Source: Streptomyces sp. HUAS CB01 (GTDB taxonomy: Bacteria; Actinomycetota; Actinomycetes; Streptomycetales; Streptomycetaceae). From it: a stretch of 64,000 bases of DNA. Of the stretch, positions 49,303-58,271 are shown piece after piece. The position numbers were made by a program, and so were the translations under genes. Below the pieces are notes generated by a model. It was not told the DNA's origin. It saw only the letters and a list, made by a program, of their open reading frames with translations, and did not search any database. Location of the stretch: NCBI RefSeq assembly GCF_030406905.1, contig NZ_CP129137.1, positions 4,050,001 through 4,114,000 of the forward strand, in the 5' to 3' direction. Numbering within the stretch: the stretch's first letter is position 1; every line of letters starts with the position of its first letter.

Positions 49303-51369
49303 GTGCGCAGAATCCTGCCGCTCCTGAGCTCGAACCACGCGGGCGGTCGCTCCGCTCTCACCTGCCGCTACCGCTGCGGTGACGCCTGCTTCCACGAGGT
49401 GCCGAACACCAGCGACAACGAGTACGCCGGTGACATCATCGCCGGGGCCCTGTCCCGCCGTTCGATCATGCGCACCGCCGCCGTCGTGACCGTCGCCACC
49501 GCCGCCGGCGGTGCCGTCATCGCGCAGAACGCGCCGTCCGCGCAGGCCGCCGCGGTGCCCGCAGCGGGCGACGCCCGCCACGGCGGACACGGGGGCGGCA
49601 CGGCCGACGGCGCCCGCGGTCTGCGCTTCACGCCGGTCGAGCCCAACACCGCCGACAAGGTGACCGTTCCTGCGGGTTACACCCAGAACGTGGTGATCCG
49701 CTGGGGCGATCCCATCCTGCGCGGGGCCCCCGCGTTCGACGCGGACCGGCAGACGGCCAGGGCGCAGGCCGGCCAGTTCGGCTACAACAACGACTTCCTG
49801 AGCCTGCTCCCGCTGCGCGAGCACGGCCGCCAGGTGCTCGTGGCCAACCACGAGTACACGGACGAAGTCCTCATGTTCAAGGGCTACGACGCCGCCGCCC
49901 CGACCCGCGAACAGGTCGAGATCGCCTGGGCCGCGCACGGCCTCTCCGTGGTCGTCGTCCAGGAGGAGCGCAAGAGCGGCAAGCTCACGCCCGTCACCCG
50001 CCACTGGCTCAACCGCCGTCTCACGGCCACGAGCGAGTTCCGCCTCACCGGCCCGGCCGCGGGCAGCGACCTGCTGAAGACCTCCGCCGACCCGACCGGC
50101 ACCAAGGTCCTCGGCACGCTCAACAACTGCGCGGGCGGCACCACCCCCTGGGGCACCACGCTCCACGGCGAGGAGAACTTCAACCAGTACTTCGCCAACG
50201 GCACGAGCGCGACGGACAAGCGCTACGGCCTGACCACCGGTGCCACCGAGCGCAAGTGGGAGCGTTTCGACAAGCGTTTCGACGCCGCCCAGGAGCCCAA
50301 CGAGTCCCACCGCTTCGGCTGGGTCGTCGAGCTCGACCCGTACGACCCGGACTCGACGCCCCGCAAGCGGACGGCCCTCGGCCGCTTCAAGCACGAGGCC
50401 GCGCAGCCCCGGCTGACCCGGGACGGCCGCCCGGTCGTGTACATGGGCGACGACGAGCGCTTCGACTACTTCTACAAGTTCGTCTCGTCGAAGCGGATGA
50501 AGAAGGGCGACAGCCGGGCCGCCCGCGAGCACAACCTGACGCTGCTGGACGAGGGCACGCTGTACGTCGCGAAGCTCACCGGCGACTCCCCCCAGGACAT
50601 CGACGGCACCGGCAAGCTCCCGAACGACGGCGAGTTCGACGGCAGCGGCGTGTGGATCCCCCTGGCCACCGGCGACGTCTCGCACGTCCCGGGCATGACC
50701 GCCGAGGAGGTGTACGTCTTCACCCGCCTCGCCGGCGACAAGGTCGGCGCCACGAAGATGGACCGCCCCGAGGACGTCGAGCCGAGCCCGCGCACGGGCC
50801 GGGTGTACGTCGCGCTGACGAACAACACCGACCGCGGCAAGGCCGGCAAGCCGGGCGCGGACGAGGCCAACCCGCGCAACCTCAACAAGCACGGCCAGGT
50901 CCTGGAGCTCGCCGAGCACTGGGACGACCCGTCCTCCGACGGCTTCGCCTGGCGGCTCTTCCTGGTCGCCGGCGACCCGGAGGACCCGGCCACGTACTTC
51001 GCCGGCTACCCCAAGGAGACGGTCAGCCCGATCTCCTGCCCGGACAACGTGGCCTTCGACCCGCACGGCAACCTGTGGATCTCCACCGACGGCGCCCAGC
51101 TCGGCTCGCACGACGGCCTGTTCGGCGTCGCGACGACCGGTGAGCGCCGGGGTGAGCTGAAGCAGTTCCTCACGGTCCCGAAGGGCGCCGAGACCTGCGG
51201 TCCGATCATCCAGGACCGCCGGGTGCTCGTCGCGGTCCAGCACCCGGGCGAGATCGACGGAGCGACCGTCGAGAAGCCCGCCTCGGCGTGGCCCGACGGG
51301 CCGGGCCGGGTCGTGCGCCCGTCGGTCGTCGCCGTCTACCGCAAGGACGGCCGCGACATCGGCGTCTGA
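49303..51369 (+). CDS. PhoX-type (DUF839) alkaline phosphatase, Tat-exported
   Basis: Predicted extracellular calcium-dependent phosphatase that releases phosphate from organic esters, 688 residues. The GTG at 49303 is preceded by GGGGAAG. The N-terminal ~45 residues (LPLLSSNHAGGRSALTC, then RCGDACFHEVPNTSDNEY) are typical of actinobacterial members. A twin-arginine signal follows, SRRSIMRTAAVV, with a hydrophobic stretch and an AQA-type cleavage site near residue 85. The mature part has PhoX beta-propeller motifs: NHEYTDEVLMF, GTLNNCAGGTTPWGT, EENFNQYF, GRFKHEAAQP, YMGDDERFDYFYKFVS, and NVAFDPHGNLWISTDG. These supply acidic metal ligands and the Asn/His set of the family. A PHO-box-like element upstream suggests PhoP control under phosphate starvation. 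Confidence 0.9.
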   Translation: MRRILPLLSSNHAGGRSALTCRYRCGDACFHEVPNTSDNEYAGDIIAGALSRRSIMRTAAVVTVATAAGGAVIAQNAPSAQAAAVPAAGDARHGGHGGGTADGARGLRFTPVEPNTADKVTVPAGYTQNVVIRWGDPILRGAPAFDADRQTARAQAGQFGYNNDFLSLLPLREHGRQVLVANHEYTDEVLMFKGYDAAAPTREQVEIAWAAHGLSVVVVQEERKSGKLTPVTRHWLNRRLTATSEFRLTGPAAGSDLLKTSADPTGTKVLGTLNNCAGGTTPWGTTLHGEENFNQYFANGTSATDKRYGLTTGATERKWERFDKRFDAAQEPNESHRFGWVVELDPYDPDSTPRKRTALGRFKHEAAQPRLTRDGRPVVYMGDDERFDYFYKFVSSKRMKKGDSRAAREHNLTLLDEGTLYVAKLTGDSPQDIDGTGKLPNDGEFDGSGVWIPLATGDVSHVPGMTAEEVYVFTRLAGDKVGATKMDRPEDVEPSPRTGRVYVALTNNTDRGKAGKPGADEANPRNLNKHGQVLELAEHWDDPSSDGFAWRLFLVAGDPEDPATYFAGYPKETVSPISCPDNVAFDPHGNLWISTDGAQLGSHDGLFGVATTGERRGELKQFLTVPKGAETCGPIIQDRRVLVAVQHPGEIDGATVEKPASAWPDGPGRVVRPSVVAVYRKDGRDIGV

Positions 51370-51379
51370 CCCCGGTGAG

Positions 51380-51416
51380 CCCCGTGGGCCCGGTCGCTCC
51401 CGCCGGGCCCACGGGG
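51380..51416. terminator. Bidirectional terminator after the PhoX-type gene
   Basis: Perfect 14-bp stem CCCCGTGGGCCCGG with a 9-nt loop, between convergent genes. Confidence 0.85.
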
Positions 51417-51426
51417 GACGGGGGCG

Positions 51427-52389
51427 TCAGTCAGGGTCGGCCGCCGTGCGGAACCGGACGAACTGCTCGGCGGGGTCGCCCGTGTACGACCAGGGGACCC
51501 GTGCCGCCCGCGCGCCCAGCATGGTGAACAGCCGGCGCGCCACGTCCGTCTCCCCGGCGTAACAGGCGGCGTGCGTCAGATAGTTCAGCTCGGCCACCTC
51601 CTCCGGGAGGACCGGTCCGTCAGGCCGGCCGCCGATCCACCGCTCCCAGGTGCGCCGTACCTCGGTCACCGCCAGTTCGTGCTTCCAGTGCTGGCCGAAG
51701 TCGCGTACCGGGGCCCGGCCGCGGGAGCCCTCCGCCACGTAGCGGAACTCCTCCACCCGTGCGATCTGCACGAGCACCGGCAGCGGGGAGCCGGGCGGGG
51801 CCGCGCCCGCCGCGTCGCGGGCGACGTCGTACATCGAGCCGTGCGTGCCGTGCCAGCGTGCCGACCAGTAGCGCAGCAACTGCACATGGCCCTCGATGTT
51901 GTCCGGGTCCCGCCGACGCAACTCGTCCCACCAGGAGCGCAGTTGGCGCCGCCCTACACCGCCGTCGTAGAGCCGGGCCACCGTCAGCAGCGACACCCAG
52001 GGCATGGGGTCGGCGGGCGCCGCCTCGGCGGCACCGATGCAGGCCATCACCGCCACGTCGATCCGGTCGCGGTCCACGGCCGTGCCCCGGCCCCGCGCGA
52101 TGGCGTCGTCGAAGACCCGGACGACCGCGGTCGCGGCGCGCAGCACGGCCGCGTCGGGGCTGTCGGGTTCGGCCGCCCACCACGCCTCCACGGCCGAGGA
52201 ACCCGCCGCGGCGTGCGAGAGCTGCCGCAGCCGGTGGGTACGACGCGGCCAGTCCCGCCCGGTGGCGTGCAGCAGGTCGCGCACCCCCTGCCAGCGCCCG
52301 ATCACGATGTCGTGGCGGGCCTCCGTGAGCGCGCGGTCACCGAAGTCCGGGTCGAAGACCGGCTCGGAACGGCGGCGAGCAGCAACCAT
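51427..52389 (-). CDS. Helical protein of unknown function
   Basis: I do not recognise a characterised family. The 320-residue product is soluble, has no signal peptide, and looks almost entirely alpha-helical with TPR/Sel1-like pacing: helical pairs rich in Ala, Leu, Trp and Arg (VDRDRIDVAVMACIGAAEAA; PMPWVSLLTVARLYDGG; DPDNIEGHVQLLRYWSARW). It opens with a region like DUF4034 proteins (PDFGDRALTEARHDIVIGRW, a working-load-like repeat of W and R). A C-terminal AELNYLTHAACYAGETDVARRLFTML block adds another helical hairpin. It lies 21 bp downstream of the APC permease gene on the same strand, so the two may be co-transcribed, giving a possible link to amino-acid transport. Function is unassigned. 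Confidence 0.7.
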   Translation of the reverse strand: MVAARRRSEPVFDPDFGDRALTEARHDIVIGRWQGVRDLLHATGRDWPRRTHRLRQLSHAAAGSSAVEAWWAAEPDSPDAAVLRAATAVVRVFDDAIARGRGTAVDRDRIDVAVMACIGAAEAAPADPMPWVSLLTVARLYDGGVGRRQLRSWWDELRRRDPDNIEGHVQLLRYWSARWHGTHGSMYDVARDAAGAAPPGSPLPVLVQIARVEEFRYVAEGSRGRAPVRDFGQHWKHELAVTEVRRTWERWIGGRPDGPVLPEEVAELNYLTHAACYAGETDVARRLFTMLGARAARVPWSYTGDPAEQFVRFRTAADPD

Positions 52390-52410
52390 GTCCCTGCCTG
52401 CTTTCTGCGG

Positions 52411-53886
52411 TCAGAAGTCCGTCGCCATGGCGTCGCGAGGACCTTCGTGCCGGGTGGAGGAGGCGCCGGAGTACGCGGCCTCCGCCTCGATGGCCCGCGC
52501 CGCGTCCAGTTTCGCGGGCCGGTAGTACGTGCTGCCCTGCCGCCAGTACCAGAGCATCGGGACCACCCCGGCCGCCAGTCCGCCGAGGCCGATCACGATC
52601 GAGGCGGTGCTCAGCTCGCCCAGTGACTCGAAGAAGATCCAGAACATGAAGGCCGAGCCGAGCAGCGGCCAGGCCCCGCCGAGCAGGAAGTTCTTCACCG
52701 ACGTCAGCACCATGCCGCGGTACGCGGCGACCGCGGCGAGGCCCGCGAGGCCGTAGTACACCGCGATCTGGAGGGAGATCGCGTTCACGGCGTCGGAGAG
52801 CACGTCGCCGACGGAGCCGAGGGCGATCGCGGCGAAGAGCATCACCAGCGCGACCCCGCCCACCACGGCGATCGCGACCCAGGGAGTGTTCCAGCGCTCG
52901 TGCACCGTGCCGAGCGCGGAGGGCATCGTGCGGTCGCGGCCCATCGCGAACAGCGAGCGGGTGACCTGGATGAGGGTCGTCTCCAGGGTGGCGACCGTCG
53001 ACAGCATGACCGCGACGATCAGCAGCTTGCCGCCGACGCCGGGCCAGATCGCGTCGCCCAGCACGCCGAGGACGTTTCCGCTGCCGGTCCGGATCTGCTC
53101 CGACGTGAGGACGACGTTGACGGCGACCGTGAACGCCACGAAGAGCAGCAGCACCACGCCGACGCCGACGAGGCTCGCGACACCGGCCGTCCTGCGGCTG
53201 TTGCGCGTCTCCTCGCTGAGGTTGCTCGTGACGTCCCAGCCCCAGTAGTAGAACGCGGCGACGAGCGCGCCGGACGCGAAGCCCGAGGCGCCGTCGAAGT
53301 GGGAGAAGCCCAGCCAGGACCAGTCGAAGGCGGCCGCCGCACCCTTGTGCAGCAGGGCGGCCAGGAGGAACAGCACCAGCAGCAGCACCTCGACGCCGGT
53401 CATCAGCAGCTGCGCCCGCACGGTCAGCCGGGCGCCGCCCAGCACCACCAGCAGCATCACCAGGAACCAGCCCGCGCCGACCAGCGCCGCGAGCGCGGTG
53501 TCGTCGGCGAGGCCCGGGTCGAAGAGCGCGAGGGTCATCGCACCGGCCGGCAGGGAGCCGGCCACCATGAAGATCGTCGCGGAGACGACCAGGGCCCAGC
53601 CGGAGAGGAAGCCGAGGAACGGGTGGAGCGTACGGCCCACCCAGGAGTAGCTGGCTCCGGCGTTGACGTCGATCCGGCCGAGGCGGCCGAAGGCCAGGAC
53701 GATGCCGAGCATGGGTATCGCGCAGTACAGCAGTGCGGCGGGACCGGCCATGCCCACGGCGCCGACCAGCACCGCGGTGGTCGCGGCGAGCGAGTAGGCG
53801 GGGGCGCTTCCGGCGACCGCCATCACGATGGTGTCGAACGTACCGAGGACGTTGGGCTGGAGCCCTCTGCCGGTGTTGCTGCTCAT
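52411..53886 (-). CDS. APC family amino acid permease
   Basis: A 491-residue, about 12-helix membrane transporter of the amino acid-polyamine-organocation superfamily. The N-terminal helix has the APC unwound motif GSAPAYSLAATTAVLVGAVG with the Gly-rich break used for substrate binding. Helix 6 has FYYWGWDVTSNLSEETRNSRR, an APC hallmark. The substrate is not clear, amino acid or amine. Its 3' end carries an acidic cytoplasmic tail. AAGGAC precedes the ATG by 6 nt. It shares the 119-bp gap at 53887-54005 with the divergent S4-domain gene. Confidence 0.87.
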   Translation of the reverse strand: MSSNTGRGLQPNVLGTFDTIVMAVAGSAPAYSLAATTAVLVGAVGMAGPAALLYCAIPMLGIVLAFGRLGRIDVNAGASYSWVGRTLHPFLGFLSGWALVVSATIFMVAGSLPAGAMTLALFDPGLADDTALAALVGAGWFLVMLLVVLGGARLTVRAQLLMTGVEVLLLVLFLLAALLHKGAAAAFDWSWLGFSHFDGASGFASGALVAAFYYWGWDVTSNLSEETRNSRRTAGVASLVGVGVVLLLFVAFTVAVNVVLTSEQIRTGSGNVLGVLGDAIWPGVGGKLLIVAVMLSTVATLETTLIQVTRSLFAMGRDRTMPSALGTVHERWNTPWVAIAVVGGVALVMLFAAIALGSVGDVLSDAVNAISLQIAVYYGLAGLAAVAAYRGMVLTSVKNFLLGGAWPLLGSAFMFWIFFESLGELSTASIVIGLGGLAAGVVPMLWYWRQGSTYYRPAKLDAARAIEAEAAYSGASSTRHEGPRDAMATDF

Positions 53887-53992
53887 CGAATGTCCTTGTG
53901 TGGCAGGGCATGTGGCGATGGATCAGGGTCTTCGGCCGCGCTGAAGGGGTGGTTCCGCGACGGGGGACGGAGCGCATCGTAGTCGTCCCCCG

Positions 53993-53998
53993 TACCCT
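53993..53998 (+). promoter_or_regulatory. Putative -10 box for a leaderless S4-protein mRNA
   Basis: TACCCT, 7 nt before the ATG at 54006, with no ribosome-binding site. Confidence 0.55.
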
Positions 53999-54005
53999 CG
54001 GTGGT

Positions 54006-54413
54006 ATGGCGGATGGCTCAGGGGCCCCAGGGGCTGCGGAAGGGACCGTGCGGGTCGACAGCTGGATCTGGTCCGTGCGGCTGACCAAGACCCGGTCACA
54101 GGCGGCGACGGCCTGCCGTGGCGGTCATGTCCGGGTCAATGGCGAGCGAGTCAAACCCGCCCACGCGCTGAAGGCCGGGGACGAGGTGCGCCTCTTCCAC
54201 GCGGGCCGGGAGCGGATCGTGGTGGTGTCCCGCATCATCCGCAAGCGCGTCGGGGCGCCCGCCGCGGTGCAGTGCTACGTGGACAACAGCCCGCCGCCCC
54301 CGCCGCGCGAGCTCACCGCCCCGATGGGGGTGCGGGACCGGGGCGCGGGACGGCCGACGAAGCGCGACCGGCGGGAGATGGAGCGCCTCCACGGGCGCGG
54401 CACGTCCCGGTGA
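54006..54413 (+). CDS. S4-domain RNA-binding protein (Hsp15-like)
   Basis: A 135-residue RNA-binding protein. The S4 domain (about 15-75) reads VRVDSWIWSVRLTKTRSQAATACRGG, then HVRVNGERVKPAHALKAGDEVRL, the typical helix and Gly-Asp loop of S4. The C-terminus is basic and disordered (RDRGAGRPTKRDRREMERLHGR), as in Hsp15, which rescues free 50S subunits stalled with peptidyl-tRNA after heat stress. The ATG is chosen over a much longer open frame because it is where similarity to S4 proteins begins and because a TACCCT box sits 7 nt upstream. Confidence 0.88.
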   Translation: MADGSGAPGAAEGTVRVDSWIWSVRLTKTRSQAATACRGGHVRVNGERVKPAHALKAGDEVRLFHAGRERIVVVSRIIRKRVGAPAAVQCYVDNSPPPPPRELTAPMGVRDRGAGRPTKRDRREMERLHGRGTSR

Positions 54414-54465
54414 CCGGGGTGCGGGCGGCCGGGTCCTGAGCCCCGGCGCTTTCCCGTACCGGTGG

Positions 54466-54550
54466 CCGGTGCGGCGGCGCCGGGTCCCGACGACCGCGGC
54501 CGGGTCCTGGGCCGTGGCCTCTCGTCCCGTGACCGGTGCGGCGGCGCCGG
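54466..54550. repeat. 18-nt direct repeat, 67 bp apart
   Basis: CCGGTGCGGCGGCGCCGG occurs at 54466-54483 and 54533-54550, in the gap after the S4 gene. The CCCGTACCGGTGGCCGGTG beside the first copy (54453-54471) recurs at the window end (63979-63997). Confidence 0.6.
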
Positions 54551-54567
54551 AACGTCCGTCTCCGCGC

Positions 54568-56529
54568 TCACGGACCCGGGCCACCGGACACGGGTGACGG
54601 GGACGCGATCGTGCGGGCCGCCGTCACCTCCCGGCGCAGCGGCTCGAGGACGCTCCTCTCGTCGCCCTCCAGCTCCGCGCGGACCCCGGTGGGTTGTTCG
54701 TCCCGGGAGCGGATGTCCTCCGCGAGTTCGCGCAGGTGCCGTACGACGTCGTCGACCTCGCCCGGCGCGGGCGGCGCGGCGCCGTGGTCCACCCGGACCC
54801 TGGCCGCGGTGGTCGCGTCCGCGATCCGCTCGACCGCGACGACGAGCGGCCACCACGCGGCCGCCCGCGTGCCCGTGGGCGGAGGTTCGGTGAGCGCCCG
54901 CTGGAACTCCGAGCGCACGGCCGACAGGTCCCGGTACAGCCGGCGCCTGGACCGGACCCGCTCGCCCTGGTCGGCGCCGGCGCCGAACGCCAGCCGCACA
55001 TAGCCGGCGGCCTGGTCGACGGAGTCGGCGAGCCGGTCCCCGATGCGGCTGTGCCAGCTCTCCGGCCACAGCAGGTACCCCGCGACCAGCGCGATCGCAC
55101 AGCCGATCAGACTGTCCACGAGACGTGCCCTGACCAGCCCGATCCCCTGCCGGTTGAGCAGGTCGGACAACAACAGGATCACCGGGGTGATCGCCGCCGT
55201 CTGGAAGGCGTACCCCTTCGCGGAGAACGCGGGGATGAGCGCGCCGAGGACGATCATGACGGGGACGTCCCACCAGCCGCGCGGCACCTCCGACAGCACG
55301 GCCGCGGCGACCACCAGGCCCGCCACCGTGCCCAGTCCGCGTCCCACCGCGCGGGAGAAGACCGAGCCGAAGTCCGGCTTCAGCACGAAGGTGACGGTGA
55401 GGGCGACCCAGTAGGACCGGTCCAGTTCCACGATCGAGACCAGCGACTGGGCGAGGCCGATGCACAGGGCGAGACGCAGCCCGTAACGCCAGGACGCCTC
55501 GGAGAACAGCACGTCGCGCGCCGTGCGGCGGACGCGGATCCCCAGGGCGGCGGGCCGGCCGAGGCGGTCGTCCACGTTGTGGGGGTCGGGGTCCGTCCCG
55601 AGAACGACGGTCGCCGCGTGCCGCAGCGCGTGGTCGACCGCACGCTCGGTGGGTGTGGCGGGCGGTGGCAGGGCCGGCTCGTGAGGGCTCGTGCGGCCTC
55701 GTTCGACGGTGTCCGCGAGGGTGCGTACCTCCGCGGGGATCGCGGCGGGCAGCGGTCGGCCCCGCTGGTGCGCGGCCGGGGCCGCCTCGACGACCGGGAT
55801 CAGGGCGTTGAGCTGGGCCAGCAGCCGCACCAGCGTGGGGTTTCGGCCGTGGTCACGGGCACGGCGGGCGAGGATCAGGTCGTACGAGTCGTCCAGCGCC
55901 TGCGTGACCGCCTGGCGGCGCTCGTCGTACGCGCCGCCGCCCGCCGCCTCCAGCAGGTCCGCGACCGCCCGGTAGGCGCGGGCGACCGCCGACCGCTCGG
56001 GCGCGCCCCCGCGCAGCGGCCAGCCGAGCAGGGCCAGCGCGAGCACGAGCAGACCGCCGAGACCGAGCAGCAGCGGTGCCGTCCACCAGGGGCTGGGCAT
56101 CGGCAGCCCCGCCCCGACCACCGCGTTGAGCAGGAGCAGCAGCCCCGAGACCGAGGCGACCGCACCGATCGACGAGATCATTCCGGAGACGAGGGCCACG
56201 CCCGTGAGGACGGCGACGGCCAGGAGGGCGTCGTCGTACACGAGCGTGCCGAGCGTGACGCCGACGGCGCCGAAGAGCTGCGGCACGGCGATGTTGAAGA
56301 TCCGCATCCGGTAGGCGTCGGCGGTGTCACCGATGACTCCGGAGAGCGCGCCCATCGACACCAGCGCCCCGTACACCGGCCGGCCGACGGCGAAGCCCAC
56401 GGCCAGGGGGGCCGACAGCGCCACGGAGGCGCGGGCGACCGCCGCCCAGTTGACCGGTGTGGGCTGCGGGCGCAGCCCGGACACCAGCCACGCCGGCGGG
56501 GCCAGTCGTACGCGCTCCTTCACGGTCAC
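54568..56529 (-). CDS. FUSC-type membrane protein (aromatic acid exporter-like)
   Basis: A 653-residue integral membrane protein. It has an N-terminal block of about six helices (from SVALSAPLAVGFAVGRPVYGALVSMG to APLLLGLGGLLVLALALLGW), a long cytoplasmic middle (about 180-330), a second block of helices starting YGLRLALCIGLAQSLVSIVELDRSYWVALTVTFVLKPDFGSVFSRAVGRGLGTVAGLV in short pieces, and a C-terminal cytoplasmic region of about 150 residues rich in Arg and Glu. This repeat of two membrane blocks is the FUSC/AaeB pattern; relatives export aromatic acids or act as drug pumps. Its start overlaps the stop of the exonuclease-fold gene (ATGA, 56526-56529). Confidence 0.83.
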   Translation of the reverse strand: MTVKERVRLAPPAWLVSGLRPQPTPVNWAAVARASVALSAPLAVGFAVGRPVYGALVSMGALSGVIGDTADAYRMRIFNIAVPQLFGAVGVTLGTLVYDDALLAVAVLTGVALVSGMISSIGAVASVSGLLLLLNAVVGAGLPMPSPWWTAPLLLGLGGLLVLALALLGWPLRGGAPERSAVARAYRAVADLLEAAGGGAYDERRQAVTQALDDSYDLILARRARDHGRNPTLVRLLAQLNALIPVVEAAPAAHQRGRPLPAAIPAEVRTLADTVERGRTSPHEPALPPPATPTERAVDHALRHAATVVLGTDPDPHNVDDRLGRPAALGIRVRRTARDVLFSEASWRYGLRLALCIGLAQSLVSIVELDRSYWVALTVTFVLKPDFGSVFSRAVGRGLGTVAGLVVAAAVLSEVPRGWWDVPVMIVLGALIPAFSAKGYAFQTAAITPVILLLSDLLNRQGIGLVRARLVDSLIGCAIALVAGYLLWPESWHSRIGDRLADSVDQAAGYVRLAFGAGADQGERVRSRRRLYRDLSAVRSEFQRALTEPPPTGTRAAAWWPLVVAVERIADATTAARVRVDHGAAPPAPGEVDDVVRHLRELAEDIRSRDEQPTGVRAELEGDERSVLEPLRREVTAARTIASPSPVSGGPGP

Positions 56530-57491
56530 CCCTTGTGCAGGTCGAGGCCGACGATCAGTGCGCGGTGGTCCGTCCCCCGGAGGTCGAGGAACCGTGCGCC
56601 GCGTACGCCGAAATCATCGCTCACCAGCACATGGCCGATCTGCGTGCCCAGCGGCCGTGGTGCGGCGGCCGGCCAGGACGGGGTCCGGAACGCCCCGCCG
56701 AGGCGGGCGCTGTCGTTCAGCCCGCCCGCGTCGAGGACACGGCGGAAGGCGGCGTGGTCCTGTCCGGCGTTGAAGTCGCCCGCGAGGACGGCCGGGCTTC
56801 CTCTGCTGCCGGCCGCCCAGGCCCGTACCCGGGCGAGGCCCGACCGCCAGTCCGCGAGGCCGCCGGGGACGGGCGGCAGCGGGTGGGCGAGCTGCAGCCG
56901 GACCGTGCGCCCGCCGATCGTCGTCTCGGCGCCCGGCATGGCGGGCTCGCCCGGGATCCCGTCGGTGCCGCTGAGCGGATGGACGGAGAGGATCGCGGAG
57001 CCCGCGGCGAGGTCGCCCTCGACGACACGGCGGTAGGGGTAGTCGCCGCGGGGGACACCCGTCGCGAGCGCGGCGGAGCAGGAGCGGTCGCATTCCTGGA
57101 CGAAGACGAGGTCGGGCCGCTCGCGCCGGACCGCGGCGATCAGGTCGGGGGTGGCCCGCCCGAACTCCACGTTGGCGGTGAGCACTTCGACCCGGGCGAC
57201 GACGGGCCCGCGCGGAGGGCCGGGCTCCGGTCCGTAGGGCCGCACGTACCAGCCGGTGACGGCGAGCACGGCCAGCGCCCAGACCAGGAGGACCCGCCGC
57301 CGGGCGAACGCGGCGAGCGGCAGCGCCAGTCCGGCGGGCAGCAGCAGCCACGGCAGGAACGCGAGCAACTGGGGCACGGGCGTCGCTCCGTCGATGTCGA
57401 GTGCCCGGCATCCGACGACCACCGACACCCCGGCGAGCAGTGCTCCCGCGGTCCACGCGGCGGCGCGCCGCCCTGCGATTCCCGGCTCCAT
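56526..57491 (-). CDS. Membrane-anchored endonuclease/exonuclease/phosphatase-fold protein
   Basis: A 321-residue protein with three hydrophobic helices at the N-terminus (about 8-90, AAAWTAGALLAGVSVVVG, LLAFLPWLLLPAGLALPLAAF, RVLLVWALAVLAVTGWYV). An EEP domain follows outside: VLTANVEFG (Asn), DLVFVQECDRS (catalytic Glu), VLAGDFNAGQDHAAFR (Asp/Asn), and LRGTDHRALIVGL (Asp-His). These are the metal and catalytic residues of DNase I/sphingomyelinase-like enzymes, so it is a secreted-face phosphodiesterase or nuclease held in the membrane. The ATG at 57491 is used. A GTG at 57509 would add six residues, and neither has a clear ribosome-binding site. Confidence 0.82.
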   Translation of the reverse strand: MEPGIAGRRAAAWTAGALLAGVSVVVGCRALDIDGATPVPQLLAFLPWLLLPAGLALPLAAFARRRVLLVWALAVLAVTGWYVRPYGPEPGPPRGPVVARVEVLTANVEFGRATPDLIAAVRRERPDLVFVQECDRSCSAALATGVPRGDYPYRRVVEGDLAAGSAILSVHPLSGTDGIPGEPAMPGAETTIGGRTVRLQLAHPLPPVPGGLADWRSGLARVRAWAAGSRGSPAVLAGDFNAGQDHAAFRRVLDAGGLNDSARLGGAFRTPSWPAAAPRPLGTQIGHVLVSDDFGVRGARFLDLRGTDHRALIVGLDLHKG

Positions 57492-57532
57492 GACCGGCCA
57501 ACGGCCCACGGCCCGGAAGGGTTCGGCACCGT

Positions 57533-57599
57533 GACCCGACCCGACCCGACCAGGCCCGACCAGGCCCGACCCGACCCGACCCGGCCCGACCCGGCCCGG
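57533..57599. repeat. GACCC-type pentanucleotide tandem tract
   Basis: About 67 bp built of GACCC units interrupted by GACCA-GGCCC variants, directly upstream of the EEP-FUSC operon. Confidence 0.85.
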
Positions 57600-57648
57600 A
57601 CGGCCGTCGGCGGCCGGGCCGGCGTGGCTCAGCCGCCGTGGCGGGCCC

Positions 57649-58107
57649 TCAGTGCCGGACCGCCTGCCCGATCTCGGCCGGGGGCGTACCGGACAGGTCC
57701 CGATGGGTCTGCGCCGTCGCCGACTTCGTGCCGCCCGGGGGGACCGCGTCGATCGACACGACGGTCGAGTCGAGCAGATTCCCGCTGCTGTCCTTCCAGT
57801 TGACGAGGACCGTGTAGTCGGCGGCCTTGTCGGTGGGGTTCGTCGCGGTGATCTCGTTGGACAGGCGGTTGTTCTCGGCCTCCGTCGGGCCGGCCTTCAC
57901 ATCGGCCTTGGCGTTCAGACCGCCCTTGATCTTCGCCATCTCGGAGGCCGCGGCCGCGGTCGCCGACTCGACGGCCTCACCCGCCTTGGACGCCACCGAC
58001 TTCGGCGTCTCGCCACTGTCGTTCGAACAGCCGGTCATCCCTGCCGCGAGCGCGACGGCGGCCGCGGCGGCCATGACGGCGTTCCGTATGCCATGGCTCG
58101 ATCTCAT
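57649..58107 (-). CDS. Secreted lipoprotein with FxLYD-like domain
   Basis: A 152-residue lipoprotein. The signal is RNAVMAAAAAVALAAGMTGC, with lipobox MTGC placing the lipidated Cys near residue 27. An acidic/Ala-rich coiled segment follows (SVASKAGEAVESATAAAASEMAK), then a small beta domain that resembles the FxLYD family: NEITATNPTDKAADYTVLVNWKDSSGNLLDSTVVSIDAVPPGGTKS in pieces. FxLYD domains are found in many wall proteins without known activity. The ATG at 58107 is preferred to the GTG at 58113. A CACGCT box lies 7 nt upstream, consistent with a leaderless start. Confidence 0.75.
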   Translation of the reverse strand: MRSSHGIRNAVMAAAAAVALAAGMTGCSNDSGETPKSVASKAGEAVESATAAAASEMAKIKGGLNAKADVKAGPTEAENNRLSNEITATNPTDKAADYTVLVNWKDSSGNLLDSTVVSIDAVPPGGTKSATAQTHRDLSGTPPAEIGQAVRH

Positions 58108-58271
58108 ACGCACCAGCGTGCGCCCCCGTCCGGGGTTCGGCCACTCGGTGGACCCCGGGGCGGAGCCGGGCCGCGTTGCGGCGTGCCCGCGCCCCGGGGT
58201 GCGTCACTGCGCGGGTTCCGCCGTGCGGCTCCGGGTCCTCGCCGGGCCCGGCCCGGGCACGGCCGTCCGCG

